Shown: positions 27,133-33,850, counted from the stretch's first letter. The stretch is 42,228 bases of DNA from Deltaproteobacteria bacterium (GCA_029860075.1 JAOUBX010000039.1:1-42228), one strand, 5' to 3'. The notes: generated by a model not told the origin, from the sequence alone. A program made the numbers and translations.

Positions 27133-27619
27133 GACCTCACCTCCTTTCGTTGTAAATTATCAGTTAACGAAAAGGGTAACATAAAATACTGATGTTAATA
27201 TCACCCAAGCCCATACTTCATTGTGTCGTTCTCCCGGCCTTGTCGTTAATCTGATTTTCTGGCAATAAACATTCTTATTGCCATTACTGTTTAAAAATAA
27301 CGATAAACAGTTAAACTATGGCCATTAAATTGCCACAGTAATCTTCATCATCATGACGAAGGCAGGCTAAACCAGATAAGCCATTGCAGACCTATGATCT
27401 TCGGTCTGGGTTTAAATGGTAAATCCTGGGAAGCTTGAGCGATTTAGCATCGAAAGGAGCTAAAAAACCGCCTGTCCTAATATGTAATTCAGTTTTAAAA
27501 GAACAACTCCGCGAATCACGGAGGACACAATCATATATCAAACATCTTTTGTCTGGCTTTATGAGTTACTTGCAACTCACAGGCCCGCAGCTACAAAATA
27601 TCACAAGATGTAGTAGACA
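27133..27619 (-). ncRNA. Structured leader, candidate retron msr-msd RNA
   Basis: About 490 bases without a convincing gene between a strong promoter and the small-protein gene. On the minus strand, in order: TAGC shortly after the start (candidate priming G), hairpins TGAGTT/AACTCA and CTCCG/CGGAG (msr-like), CAGACC/GGTCTG (27388-27409), CTTCGTCA/TGATGAAG (27342-27360), a stem of GCCAT and ACTGTTTA with their complements (27280-27322), GGCAATAA/TTATTGCC (27261-27282), and a long outer stem joining 27243-27255 with 27159-27170. The density of hairpins and the neighbouring reverse transcriptase support a retron RNA, but I could not find a clear a1/a2 pair, so the msd boundaries are not assigned. 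Confidence 0.5.
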
Positions 27620-27654
27620 CACTACAATATAAGCACTATCTATTGTAGTGTCAA
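27620..27654 (-). promoter_or_regulatory. Retron-unit promoter with perfect 10-base dyad
   Basis: On the minus strand TTGACA (27654-27649), a 17-base spacer, TATATT (27631-27626). The dyad CACTACAATA (27620-27629) with TATTGTAGTG (27641-27650) is perfect and covers the core promoter, so a repressor could fully block it. Confidence 0.75.
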
Positions 27655-27786
27655 GAGGTGCAATAATAAATTTGGAAAATTGGATGCCTAATATTGAACC
27701 GACCCAACCCCTTTTAGAAACTGTGGAACTTTCAATTTCCAGTTAAATACTGCTGGAGTCTTTTCTTGAGGGCTTAAGGAAGAGAT

Positions 27787-27826
27787 GAAGTATAAAAAAA
27801 TAGGCCCTGACCTATTTTTATACTTC
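27787..27826. terminator. Bidirectional-looking terminator after the four-gene operon
   Basis: GAAGTATAAAAA…TAGG pairs with CCTATTTTTATACTTC around TCAGGG/CCCTGA. On the minus strand it has a T-rich 3' arm. It contains the stop codon of the 27818 gene and separates that operon from the retron unit. Confidence 0.75.
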
Positions 27827-28669
27827 CTGATTTCTAATCAAAACATTTTCGATACTTACTATGGGAACGCTAATTGTCTGTCCTGTTCGTTCAACGTTAA
27901 CAAGAACCGAAAATTGTTGTTTATTAGATATTTTCTTTGCCACCTTCTTTGCATTTTCGAGAACAACGCTAGAGATTTTTTCCTGTTCGTAACCAGCTAT
28001 TGAAAAAGCTTTTGCTGCACCTGTAACACCAATCGTGTGGCAACCACCGACAAGTATAATGTGCTTCTTTGGATTGTCGGGATTCTCAATTCTTTCCAAA
28101 TAGCCATAATCTCTTTGGTCTGTGTCTTCATAATAATTCTTTTTGTTTTGCTTATTGTATAAAGCGGTTTCTTTGCCTAAACTGCTATAGTTATATTGTG
28201 CAATTTGTTTTTCTAATATTTTTGCCGTTAAAAAATTATAATCCGGGCCACCTATTAAAATTAAATGCTGGGACATATCAATACGGGTGCTTTCAGCCTC
28301 ACCCGCCGAAAGCATTCGTAGTTTTATATTAGGATAAAGGTAGAAAAGGGTTACTATAACTTCAAAATAAGCATCTATATCGCCGTATTTCAACGTATAT
28401 ATAAATTCACGTGGCTCTTCAGTTTGTCTTTCTTCTGGATTATCTAGTTCAGAGCAAACAATATTAACGTAATCACCATCTTTTATTCCCCATACTTTTC
28501 GGAGATTCCGGGTTTCAAATAATTTAATATATGCCTTACGATTATGTATGAGATGCATGAAACCATATACTACTGCGACTAACACCAATACTAAATGGAG
28601 ATAATCAAACCCGTGTGTAAAGCTCTCAATAGAATAAGGACTGCTATGCGTGGAGGTAGCGTTACTCAT
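27818..28669 (-). CDS. Unrecognised membrane-anchored protein with two Gly-Gly Rossmann-like halves
   Basis: A 283-residue protein of unknown family. Near the N-terminus is one hydrophobic helix (YLHLVLVLVAVVYGFMHLI). The soluble part has two similar segments, each a hydrophobic strand ending in Gly-Gly: HLILIGGPDYNFLTAKIL and HIILVGGCHTIGVTGAAKAF, suggesting a duplicated nucleotide- or ligand-binding fold. I cannot assign a function. Start ATG at 28669 is preferred: it overlaps the stop of the upstream gene (ATGAGTAA), while the upstream GTG at 28696 lies inside that gene. It is the last gene of a four-gene AT-rich operon. A sensor or effector at the membrane would fit, as inference only. 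Confidence 0.65.
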   Translation of the reverse strand: MSNATSTHSSPYSIESFTHGFDYLHLVLVLVAVVYGFMHLIHNRKAYIKLFETRNLRKVWGIKDGDYVNIVCSELDNPEERQTEEPREFIYTLKYGDIDAYFEVIVTLFYLYPNIKLRMLSAGEAESTRIDMSQHLILIGGPDYNFLTAKILEKQIAQYNYSSLGKETALYNKQNKKNYYEDTDQRDYGYLERIENPDNPKKHIILVGGCHTIGVTGAAKAFSIAGYEQEKISSVVLENAKKVAKKISNKQQFSVLVNVERTGQTISVPIVSIENVLIRNQEV

Positions 28670-29321
28670 CACGGTCTGTGAAAAAATCTGAAGCACCTAG
28701 CTTTCCCCTCCATTCTTTATGATGAATCATTACATTATTACCTACTACAATATATGATGATGGAACGTCTTTAGTTAAGATTGCTCCTGCAGTTATATAT
28801 GCTTTTGTTCCAATCTTCACTCCGCCGACAACCTTTGCACCAAATCCGATAAAAACATTGTCATCTATCTTTGGAGATGGTTCTATTACATCGTCCCATC
28901 CTAAATGGGGTTCTCTCTGGGAATGTATTAATTCTCCAAATATCCTTGCATTATTTCCAACTACGGCTCTTTCGCAGCAAAATCCAGTTATTATAGAATT
29001 ATTTCCAACTACAGTTTCGTCACTTATATTTGCCCCATACAGTATTTTACAATTATTCCCAATTTTTACAGCTGACCCAATTCGACAATAATCATCAACC
29101 ATTGTTCCATCGCCTATTGCCGTTTCCTCATGAATAATTACATGCGAACCAATGATGCACTTATTTCCTATTATTGTTTTCTCTGTTTTTTTAAAAGACT
29201 CCTCAGATTCGACATACGGATAACCTATAATAGAATATTCACCAATTATGCACTCACTACCAAAACAAACATTTCCATATTGCTTTACACTATCAGGTAT
29301 CCTGATCACGACTTGCACCAT
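28662..29321 (-). CDS. Hexapeptide-repeat (left-handed beta-helix) acyltransferase
   Basis: A 219-residue trimeric acyltransferase fold. The chain is a long run of hexapeptide turns of the [IV]-G-x-x type, for example IIGEYSIIGYP, IIGNKCIIGSHVIIHE, IGSAVKIGNNCKI, VVGNNSIIT and the C-terminal VKIGTKAYITAGAILTKDVP, with VVGNNVMI. This resembles NeuD/WbbJ-type sugar O- or N-acetyltransferases. The C-terminal EPSPKIDDNVFIGFGAKVVGG stretch is typical of the acetyl-CoA site region. Start at 29321 or 29333 cannot be separated; both overlap the upstream hydrolase gene stop. The substrate is unknown; a sugar or an activated sugar made with the neighbouring glycosyltransferase is plausible. Confidence 0.82.
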   Translation of the reverse strand: MVQVVIRIPDSVKQYGNVCFGSECIIGEYSIIGYPYVESEESFKKTEKTIIGNKCIIGSHVIIHEETAIGDGTMVDDYCRIGSAVKIGNNCKILYGANISDETVVGNNSIITGFCCERAVVGNNARIFGELIHSQREPHLGWDDVIEPSPKIDDNVFIGFGAKVVGGVKIGTKAYITAGAILTKDVPSSYIVVGNNVMIHHKEWRGKLGASDFFTDRDE

Positions 29322-30127
29322 TTCTCTATCCATGTAACGACGGCTTCTATTACCACTTTTTTATTTTGGATAGTTCTGTTTGAATTACCAACTTCATCAT
29401 CAATATCAATAAAGCCATGGTCTGAGTTTTGTATTGTCATAAATTCAGATTTTTTATTTGGTTCACTGTATGTCCTTGAGACTTTAAAGGGAACCATTGA
29501 GTCATTGTCCCCATGTATTGTCAATACAGGCAACTTGGTCTCTTTTAGAATTTCATATGGCTTAATTACCTTAAATTCTTCGATTAAATTTGCACCGAGC
29601 TCGAACTCACCATCTAGCATTAAAAAACCTTCTTTCTTTAAATGCTCAAAACCCTTCTTGTTAAAACTATCCTTTGCCCAAGGAACGATTGGTTTTAAGA
29701 AAGTAGAGACATAATCCAAAACCGGACAGAGCAATACAAGACAGTTGATATTACTCATATTTTGTGCCGAATACATTAATGTTGGTCCAGCACCGAAGCT
29801 CATACCAATGATTGAAATATCGCCAGCCCATCGGTTAGATATCTGTTCCACACTTGAGGCTACATCAATATTTTCTCCTATGATTGTCATATCTCTTTGA
29901 GTTCCTCCACTTTCACCGTGACCCCTAAAATCAAATCTCAAGGAGGCAAATCCTTTTTTGTATAATTCCATTGCAATATTCGTAAAGAAATTATCATATT
30001 CATTCTTGTTAACATTAATGCCATGTGCTAAAAGGACAAAGCCCTTTATATGTTCAGGAATTAAAAAAATACCACATAATTTTGTGCCATCTTTGCTATT
30101 GTAAAATAACTTCTCTTCCTTATACAT
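29306..30127 (-). CDS. Alpha/beta hydrolase (serine hydrolase)
   Basis: A 273-residue alpha/beta-hydrolase-fold protein, no signal peptide, so cytosolic. Oxyanion region FVLLAHGINVNKNEYDNFF, FDFRGHGESGG, nucleophile elbow GMSFGAG (Ser near residue 118), Asp in TIHGDNDSMVPF and His in NSDHGFIDID make a complete catalytic triad. It resembles BAAT/dienelactone-type esterases or acyl-peptide-type hydrolases. GGAGG lies four bases before the ATG. It is the second gene of the operon, overlapping the next. Its likely job is to remove or transfer an acyl group on the same molecule the acyltransferase handles; that is inference from context. Confidence 0.88.
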   Translation of the reverse strand: MYKEEKLFYNSKDGTKLCGIFLIPEHIKGFVLLAHGINVNKNEYDNFFTNIAMELYKKGFASLRFDFRGHGESGGTQRDMTIIGENIDVASSVEQISNRWAGDISIIGMSFGAGPTLMYSAQNMSNINCLVLLCPVLDYVSTFLKPIVPWAKDSFNKKGFEHLKKEGFLMLDGEFELGANLIEEFKVIKPYEILKETKLPVLTIHGDNDSMVPFKVSRTYSEPNKKSEFMTIQNSDHGFIDIDDEVGNSNRTIQNKKVVIEAVVTWIEKWCKS

Positions 30128-30146
30128 ACTGCCTCCAATTACAACT

Positions 30147-31112
30147 CTAAATTAAGTCAAATACAGTGCGCCATTGGGTTCTACTTTCAAAATACCTCTG
30201 AAAAACATTAACAAATAATACGTGAGAAGTTTTTGAGTGATAATCTCTTAAGTTTTTATATATATTTAAGCCAACATGCTCAAGATTTGTTCTATTTGTT
30301 AATTTAGGCAATTGATTTAAAAAATTTACACGCGCGTCACAAATTTCTTTCCAGAAATTTTCCTTTAGCAATAGACTATGGCTTTTTTGTCTGAAAGCTT
30401 CTTCTGAACCCTCTTGTAGAATTTCCCCAAATTCTTGACTATAAGCCTTGGTTATTGCATTTTCAAAAGTACTATATTCCTGTTGTTCAACTGAATGAAA
30501 ACTCTTAAATCTTGTCTCCGGTGAATGAAGAAAAAGCCATATTTGATCTTCATTGTAATGATTAAGAAAGTACTCGGTAACAGTGTTAATATCAAACGCC
30601 AAAAAACCACCAGCTAGGAACTCATAACATTCACCACCACAGGCTCTATTTAAATGACCAACAACTGAATCATCAATCATCCCCGTAATTTTCGCACCTA
30701 CAAAGTCAAATTTACCTATTTGGTTGAAAACTTGATAGACTTGGTCTGGTTCACCGATAATTATATCATCATCCATAAATAGTATTTTTGAGCCACCATG
30801 AATGATTGATTTTGCCACAATTAGTGCATAATTTCTAACAAATCCAAGGTTCCAACCTTTTGTCCCTAAAGGCTTTATAAATTTTTTAAACTCTAGATCC
30901 TTAAAGCTCTTCAATAATGCATCTTGTTCATTTTTACCATGATATACAATGTTTGAACCTTTGTACTTATCTCTAATAAAGTTATACGTTTCAGGTAAGG
31001 TAGAGTCATCAACAATAACCGTATTGATGTCTGTCTTTTCTAACTTCACGAGAGATTTAGCTAGCGTGTCTGGTCTATCTTTTGTAATGAGAACAATACA
31101 TCCGTTTGCCAT
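30147..31112 (-). CDS. GT-A-fold glycosyltransferase-like protein
   Basis: A 321-residue protein whose N-terminal half is a GT-A nucleotide-sugar-binding fold: IVLITKDRPDTLAKSL, TVIVDDSTLPETYNFI, LGFVRNYALIVAKS and the metal-binding acidic motif KILFMDDDIIIG, which is of DxD type. The C-terminal half (from about 180) is not recognised and has several aromatic and charged residues. No signal or membrane segment is seen, so it acts in the cytosol. It is the first gene of the AT-rich four-gene operon, with the TAGAGATAGA boxes upstream. The acceptor is unknown. It may make a small glycoconjugate or modify a protein rather than act in bulk polysaccharide synthesis, since no other surface-sugar genes are nearby. 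Confidence 0.72.
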   Translation of the reverse strand: MANGCIVLITKDRPDTLAKSLVKLEKTDINTVIVDDSTLPETYNFIRDKYKGSNIVYHGKNEQDALLKSFKDLEFKKFIKPLGTKGWNLGFVRNYALIVAKSIIHGGSKILFMDDDIIIGEPDQVYQVFNQIGKFDFVGAKITGMIDDSVVGHLNRACGGECYEFLAGGFLAFDINTVTEYFLNHYNEDQIWLFLHSPETRFKSFHSVEQQEYSTFENAITKAYSQEFGEILQEGSEEAFRQKSHSLLLKENFWKEICDARVNFLNQLPKLTNRTNLEHVGLNIYKNLRDYHSKTSHVLFVNVFQRYFESRTQWRTVFDLI

Positions 31113-31117
31113 ATAAT

Positions 31118-31229
31118 TCTATCTCTACCGTTTATCTTCTTCCCTGCTTAAATTCAACCCGTTAGAGATAGAAAACGTTTCCCTCACAAAGTTAATCAAA
31201 TTTAATCCCCTGTATTAATTAGAGATAGA
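31118..31229. promoter_or_regulatory. Three TAGAGATAGA boxes upstream of the four-gene operon
   Basis: TCTATCTCTA at 31118-31127 (inverted), TAGAGATAGA at 31163-31172 and again at 31220-31229. The first two can pair as a 10-base-pair stem. Exact repetition ahead of the operon start suggests a regulator-binding region; no regulator is identified. Confidence 0.5.
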
Positions 31230-31295
31230 GTAAAATCTCAATCCTATTAATTCCTTAGTTAACAGGCTCCAAATCCCGTTAATAATTTCCCAAAC

Positions 31296-31332
31296 AAAAA
31301 AGCCCGTCACCGTTTTGCCGATGCGGGCTTTT
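31296..31332. terminator. Bidirectional hairpin terminator
   Basis: AAAAAGCCCG (31296-31305, then further bases) pairs with CGGGCTTTT (31324-31332). A- and T-runs on both sides let it work on either strand. It marks the right edge of the AT-rich island. Confidence 0.7.
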
Positions 31333-31480
31333 GAAATATCATCGCTGTTGTTGATTCCCCGTTTGAACTGCCCCACCGCCAGGGGACGGTCCTTACCCCC
31401 TCATTTTGTTGACTATTCTATAATCATGAATTCCTTTTTGCAAAGAATAAATGACAGGTTTGTCAACTATAGATATATAG

Positions 31481-31516
31481 AACGCGGATGACACGGATTT
31501 GGCGGATAAGAGCGGA
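31481..31516. repeat. Solo left arm of the inverted-repeat family
   Basis: AACGCGGATGACACGGATTT followed by GGCGGATAAGAGCGGATT, preceded by ATATAG as in the elements of the cus operon. No right arm is seen nearby. Confidence 0.6.
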
Positions 31517-31529
31517 TTAAAGGCAAAAT

Positions 31530-31586
31530 CTTTTATCTCGCGCAAAATAGTTTATGCCCTGTGGGTACAGGGAGCGCAAAGAAAAG
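31530..31586. repeat. 57-base repeat, copy A (copies B 32553-32609, C 33274-33329)
   Basis: CTTTTATCTCGCGCAAAATA, GTTTATGCCCTGTGGGTACA, GGGAGCGCAAAGAAAAG. CCCTGT and ACAGGG form a small hairpin. Copies differ by only a few bases. Confidence 0.75.
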
Positions 31587-31632
31587 ATTGAATCCTGTAG
31601 ATCATGCCTGCCCCGTGAGAGATTCAACGGGA

Positions 31633-31726
31633 TTAATCCTGTCAAAGAAAAAGAAATCTTTAGACGGGATTTACGGGATAAGGGCGGATTAAGAAAAAAG
31701 AGCTTTATATCTGCTTCGCAGGAAAG
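31633..31726. repeat. 92-base direct repeat, copy 1 (copy 2 at 32401-32491)
   Basis: Contains TAATCCTGTC, TTAGACGGGATTTACGGGAT, AAGGGCGGATTAAGAAAA and ATCTGCTTCGCAGG. The two copies are in the same orientation and bracket the selenoprotein gene and the lipocalin remnant. Confidence 0.75.
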
Positions 31727-31807
31727 CCACAGCCCATCCTGCCTGGCTTGCAAAGCTGAATCATGGGGTTATACTTTAATAAAAAAGGGATAAGGAGGTG
31801 GTGCAAT

Positions 31808-32290
31808 ATGCGAAGACTGATAATGTATGTAATGGCTCTATGCTTTTTCTTCAGCTCCACTGCAGCCATGGCCGCTGATGTGGGAGAAAGAGCCGTCGAT
31901 TTTTCCGGGGCCTCCACTGCGGGGGAAATAAAACTTTCCCACTACCTGGGAAAGAAGAACGTGGTGCTGGCCCTCTTCTTCAGGGCCTTTACACCTGTCT
32001 GACAAGAGGAGTTGAAAGCTTTTCAAAAGGACCTTGAAAAATTTGAAAAGCTGAACGCCCAGGTCCTGGGCGTAAGCGACGACGATCTTGAGACGCTGGA
32101 AAAGTTCAGGGATGAGCACGGGATTACCTTCCCCCTGATAGCCGATGACGCAAGAAAGGCGAGAAAGGCCTACGGTTGGGGGAGACAGACCTATCTCATC
32201 GACAAAAAGGGAATTGTCCGCTTCATGCAGAAAGGGGTGCCTGATAATGAGCTTTTTTTGAAAGAACTTGAAAAGCTGGATAAAGAGTGA
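31808..32290 (+). CDS. Secreted peroxiredoxin-like selenoprotein (TGA = selenocysteine)
   Basis: One reading frame of 160 residues interrupted by an in-frame TGA at 32000-32002. Upstream: signal peptide (MYVMALCFFFSSTAAMA, cleavage about residue 22) and VGERAVDFSGASTAGEIKLS. At the TGA: FFRAFTPV-U-QEELKAF. Downstream: LGVSDDDLETLEKFRDEHGI, FPLIADDARKARKAYG and YLIDKKGIVRFMQKG. In AhpC/TSA peroxiredoxins the residue after FTPV is the peroxidatic Cys, so the TGA is exactly where selenocysteine occurs in known prokaryotic Prx-like selenoproteins. AAGGAGGTGG precedes the ATG. The rest of the frame is undamaged. It would reduce peroxides in the periplasm; dependence on a SelB system elsewhere in the genome is implied. 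Confidence 0.87.
32003..32039 (+). promoter_or_regulatory. Candidate bacterial SECIS hairpin
   Basis: Directly after the TGA, TTGAAA-GCT-TTTCAA (32012-32026) forms a hairpin, and CAAG(A)GG with CCTTG can form an outer stem. Position matches bacterial SECIS elements, which lie in the coding sequence just past the UGA. Pairing is modest, so this is a prediction. Confidence 0.45.
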
Positions 32291-32403
32291 ATAAAGGGAT
32301 ATTAACAAAGCTTTTGTTGCTGCTGGTCTTGCTGCCCGGATGCACAGGAATACCGGAGGGCGTTGACGCAGTTGAAAAGATCAAGTCCTCTAGATCCTGT
32401 TAA
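32287..32403 (+). pseudogene. blc: Truncated Blc-type lipocalin lipoprotein
   Basis: GTG at 32287 overlaps the selenoprotein stop (GTGA). It reads a lipoprotein signal LLLLLVLLPGC followed by TGIPEGVDAVEKIKS, the start of bacterial lipocalin (Blc) proteins. It then runs straight into the 92-base direct repeat and stops after 38 codons. The whole beta-barrel is missing. The coupled start suggests that a peroxiredoxin-lipocalin operon existed before the repeat cut it. Confidence 0.68.
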
Positions 32404-32552
32404 TCCTGTCAAAAAAAAGAAATATTTAGACGGGATTTACGGGATAAGGGCGGATTAAGAAAAAAAGCTTTCTATCTGCTTCGCAGGGAAGAGCAAAACC
32501 ACTTGACCACGGAAAAAGACGGAAAGGGCCGGAAAAGGGGCAAAAGCAAAGT

Positions 32553-32609
32553 CTTTTGTCTCGCGCCAAATAGTTTATGCCCTGTGAGTACAGGGAACGC
32601 AAAGAAAAG
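32553..32609. repeat. 57-base repeat, copy B
   Basis: As copy A with a few changes (GTCTCGCGCCAAATAG, GTGAGTACAGGGAACGC). It lies between the second direct repeat and the end of the yoeB gene. Confidence 0.75.
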
Positions 32610-32632
32610 AATTATTTAGAGGGGAGTTTAAA

Positions 32633-32902
32633 TTACCTGTCGTCATAATGTCCACCAATGGCAAAGATATAGATATAGTGGTCATCAAACTTATATATTA
32701 AACGGTCTTTTTGAGAGATGCGGCGGGACCAGAGGCCCGAGAGATTATGTTTTAAGGGTTCCGGCTTTCCCGTACCTTTGGTTGGGTCCGAGCGCTGTAA
32801 TTCCTGGATGAGTTTACAGAGGTTTTTATGTAATACCTTGTTTTCTTTTCGCAGTTCCTCATATTTGCCCCATGTTTTCCCCTCAAATACGATTGATCTC
32901 AT
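32633..32902 (-). CDS. yoeB: YoeB/Txe-family mRNA-cleaving toxin
   Basis: An 89-residue RelE-superfamily toxin that cleaves mRNA on the ribosome. Family motifs: TWGKYEELRKENKVLHKNLC, KGTGKPEPLKHNLSGLWSRR, DRLIYKFDD and the C-terminal GGHYDD with the active-site His and following Tyr. The Glu of KPEPL and Arg of SRRI are also kept, so the catalytic set looks complete. It overlaps the antitoxin gene by 20 bases, the normal order (antitoxin first). Slight C-terminal extension (DR) only. Expression is presumably controlled by the dyad-bearing promoter upstream of the antitoxin. Confidence 0.93.
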   Translation of the reverse strand: MRSIVFEGKTWGKYEELRKENKVLHKNLCKLIQELQRSDPTKGTGKPEPLKHNLSGLWSRRISQKDRLIYKFDDHYIYIFAIGGHYDDR

Positions 32903-33155
32903 CCAGTTCCTCTTGGGTCGGTTGATAGCCCTTTCCTTTGCTATGGGTCTTGAGAGATTCGCCTATCTGTTTCATTAAGGAATCATTTTGAAGCACTAAA
33001 AGCGTTTCCTGTTCCTGTTGGTAATCCTCAAGGCTTACAACCACAAAATCCTCACCGTTTCGACGTGTTACCCGCAGCGGTTCATGGTCTTTTATTACCT
33101 TTTCAACCTCTTCTTTTAAATGCGCCCTGAACTGATTAACAGTTGTTTCATACAT
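32883..33155 (-). CDS. yefM: YefM/Phd-family antitoxin
   Basis: A 90-residue Phd/YefM antitoxin. The N-terminal DNA-binding domain shows NQFRAHLKEEVEKVIKDHEP, then LRVTRRNGEDFVVVSLEDYQ, the diagnostic segment. The C-terminal part (SLMKQIGESLKTHSKGKGY, ELDEINRI) would wrap the toxin. GGGAGG lies eight bases before the ATG. The promoter just upstream contains a TGTAC-type dyad like the sites YefM proteins bind, consistent with autorepression by the YefM-YoeB complex. Confidence 0.93.
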   Translation of the reverse strand: MYETTVNQFRAHLKEEVEKVIKDHEPLRVTRRNGEDFVVVSLEDYQQEQETLLVLQNDSLMKQIGESLKTHSKGKGYQPTQEELDEINRI

Positions 33156-33184
33156 GGTTTTTACCTCCCTGTTAAAGTTATTTA

Positions 33185-33214
33185 ATTGTACTGTAGTTCA
33201 GTACACCTTGTCAA
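33185..33214 (-). promoter_or_regulatory. yefM-yoeB promoter with operator dyad
   Basis: On the minus strand TTGACA (33214-33209), an 18-base spacer and TACAAT (33190-33185). TGTACTG (33187-33193) and CAGTACA (33199-33205) form a dyad across the -10 box; YefM operators have TGTAC cores. Confidence 0.75.
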
Positions 33215-33273
33215 TTATAGAGCTAAGTTGGACATCCTGATACCATACCGGGCAAAAACTGCACGGGAAAACC

Positions 33274-33329
33274 CTTTATCTCGCGCAAAATAGTTTATGC
33301 CCTGTGGGTACAGGGAACGCAAAGGAAAG
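33274..33329. repeat. 57-base repeat, copy C
   Basis: As copy A with one T fewer at the start (CTTTATCTCGCGC) and AAAGGAAAG at the end. It is followed by AATCCTGTAGATCCTGTTAA, a short tandem ATCCTGT repeat shared with the 92-base repeat. Confidence 0.75.
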
Positions 33330-33403
33330 ATCAAATCCTGTAGATCCTGTTAATCCTGTCAAATCTATCTTCCTCCCTGCACCATGATCTCTCTTGTGCG
33401 CAC

Positions 33404-33435
33404 TTGACAATTATACCATAGGGGGGTATGGTATA
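33404..33435 (+). promoter_or_regulatory. csoR promoter with CsoR-type operator
   Basis: TTGACA (33404-33409), 17 bases, TATGGT (33427-33432). TATACCATA (33412-33420), a GGGGGG core (33421-33426) and TATGGTATA (33427-33435) form a perfect dyad around a G-tract, the architecture of CsoR/RcnR operators. It fills the promoter spacer, so the apo-repressor would block RNA polymerase. Confidence 0.85.
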
Positions 33436-33465
33436 AACAGGACTAAGAAAAAGAGGAGACTTTTT

Positions 33466-33735
33466 ATGCATCCAAACCATGGTAAGGAAATCGGCAGGCT
33501 CAATCGTATCGAAGGGCAGGTGAAGGGGATTAAGAAGATGATAGAGGAGGGGCGCTACTGCATCGACATACTCTCCCAGATCAAGGCGGCCCATTCTGCG
33601 CTCAGGCAGGTGGAACTCAATATCCTCGAAACCCATGTGGGGAGCTGCCTGAAGGAGGCCGCCCAATCGAATGACTCCCTTGAAATTAACAATAAAATCG
33701 GGGAGATAATGAAACTCCTCGGGAAAAAAGGATAA
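33466..33735 (+). CDS. csoR: CsoR-family copper-sensing repressor
   Basis: An 89-residue all-helical repressor that leaves DNA on binding Cu(I). NRIEGQVKGIKKMIEEGRYC is the family core. The Cys-His-Cys copper site is complete and spaced as in CsoR: Cys32, His57, Cys61 (ETHVGSC). Start ATG at 33466 is chosen because AGAGGAG lies eight bases upstream; the frame is open back to 33394, but that part contains the promoter and operator. It heads a run of genes including copA on the same strand, consistent with copper-induced expression of the locus. RcnR and FrmR are less likely because their metal or aldehyde ligands differ at the first and third positions. Confidence 0.92.
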   Translation: MHPNHGKEIGRLNRIEGQVKGIKKMIEEGRYCIDILSQIKAAHSALRQVELNILETHVGSCLKEAAQSNDSLEINNKIGEIMKLLGKKG

Positions 33736-33850
33736 AAGGCCCGAGAATGTACAAGAGGCCCTATTACTTTAAGCATAAAGAAGGCATCTCATGAAAAAGC
33801 GGATCATCTAAATAGACAAGAGGTAATGACTATCCTGAAGGATAACTGAT

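Larger units (their letters stand above)
31333..31807. other. Repeat-filled intergenic region
   Basis: No supported gene. It holds a lone left arm of the inverted-repeat family (31481-31516), the first 57-base repeat (31530-31586), the first copy of the 92-base direct repeat (31633-31726) and then the ribosome site AAGGAGGTGG of the selenoprotein gene. Confidence 0.6.

Noticed and set aside
27435..27632. 65-codon plus-strand frame
   Set aside because: It lies over the retron leader and promoter, has no motif and no clear ribosome site.
25947..27654. Diversity-generating retroelement or group II intron
   Set aside because: The RT has retron marks (NAxxH, ITG), no maturase or endonuclease domain, and no template/variable repeat pair was seen nearby.
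31763..32002. Short peroxiredoxin fragment with separate downstream gene, or pseudogene
   Set aside because: Both parts are in the same frame, the TGA is exactly at the catalytic Cys position and nothing else is damaged; selenocysteine explains it better.
33331..33666. Minus-strand frame of 111 codons over csoR
   Set aside because: It is a shadow of csoR, which has full family motifs, ribosome site and operator.
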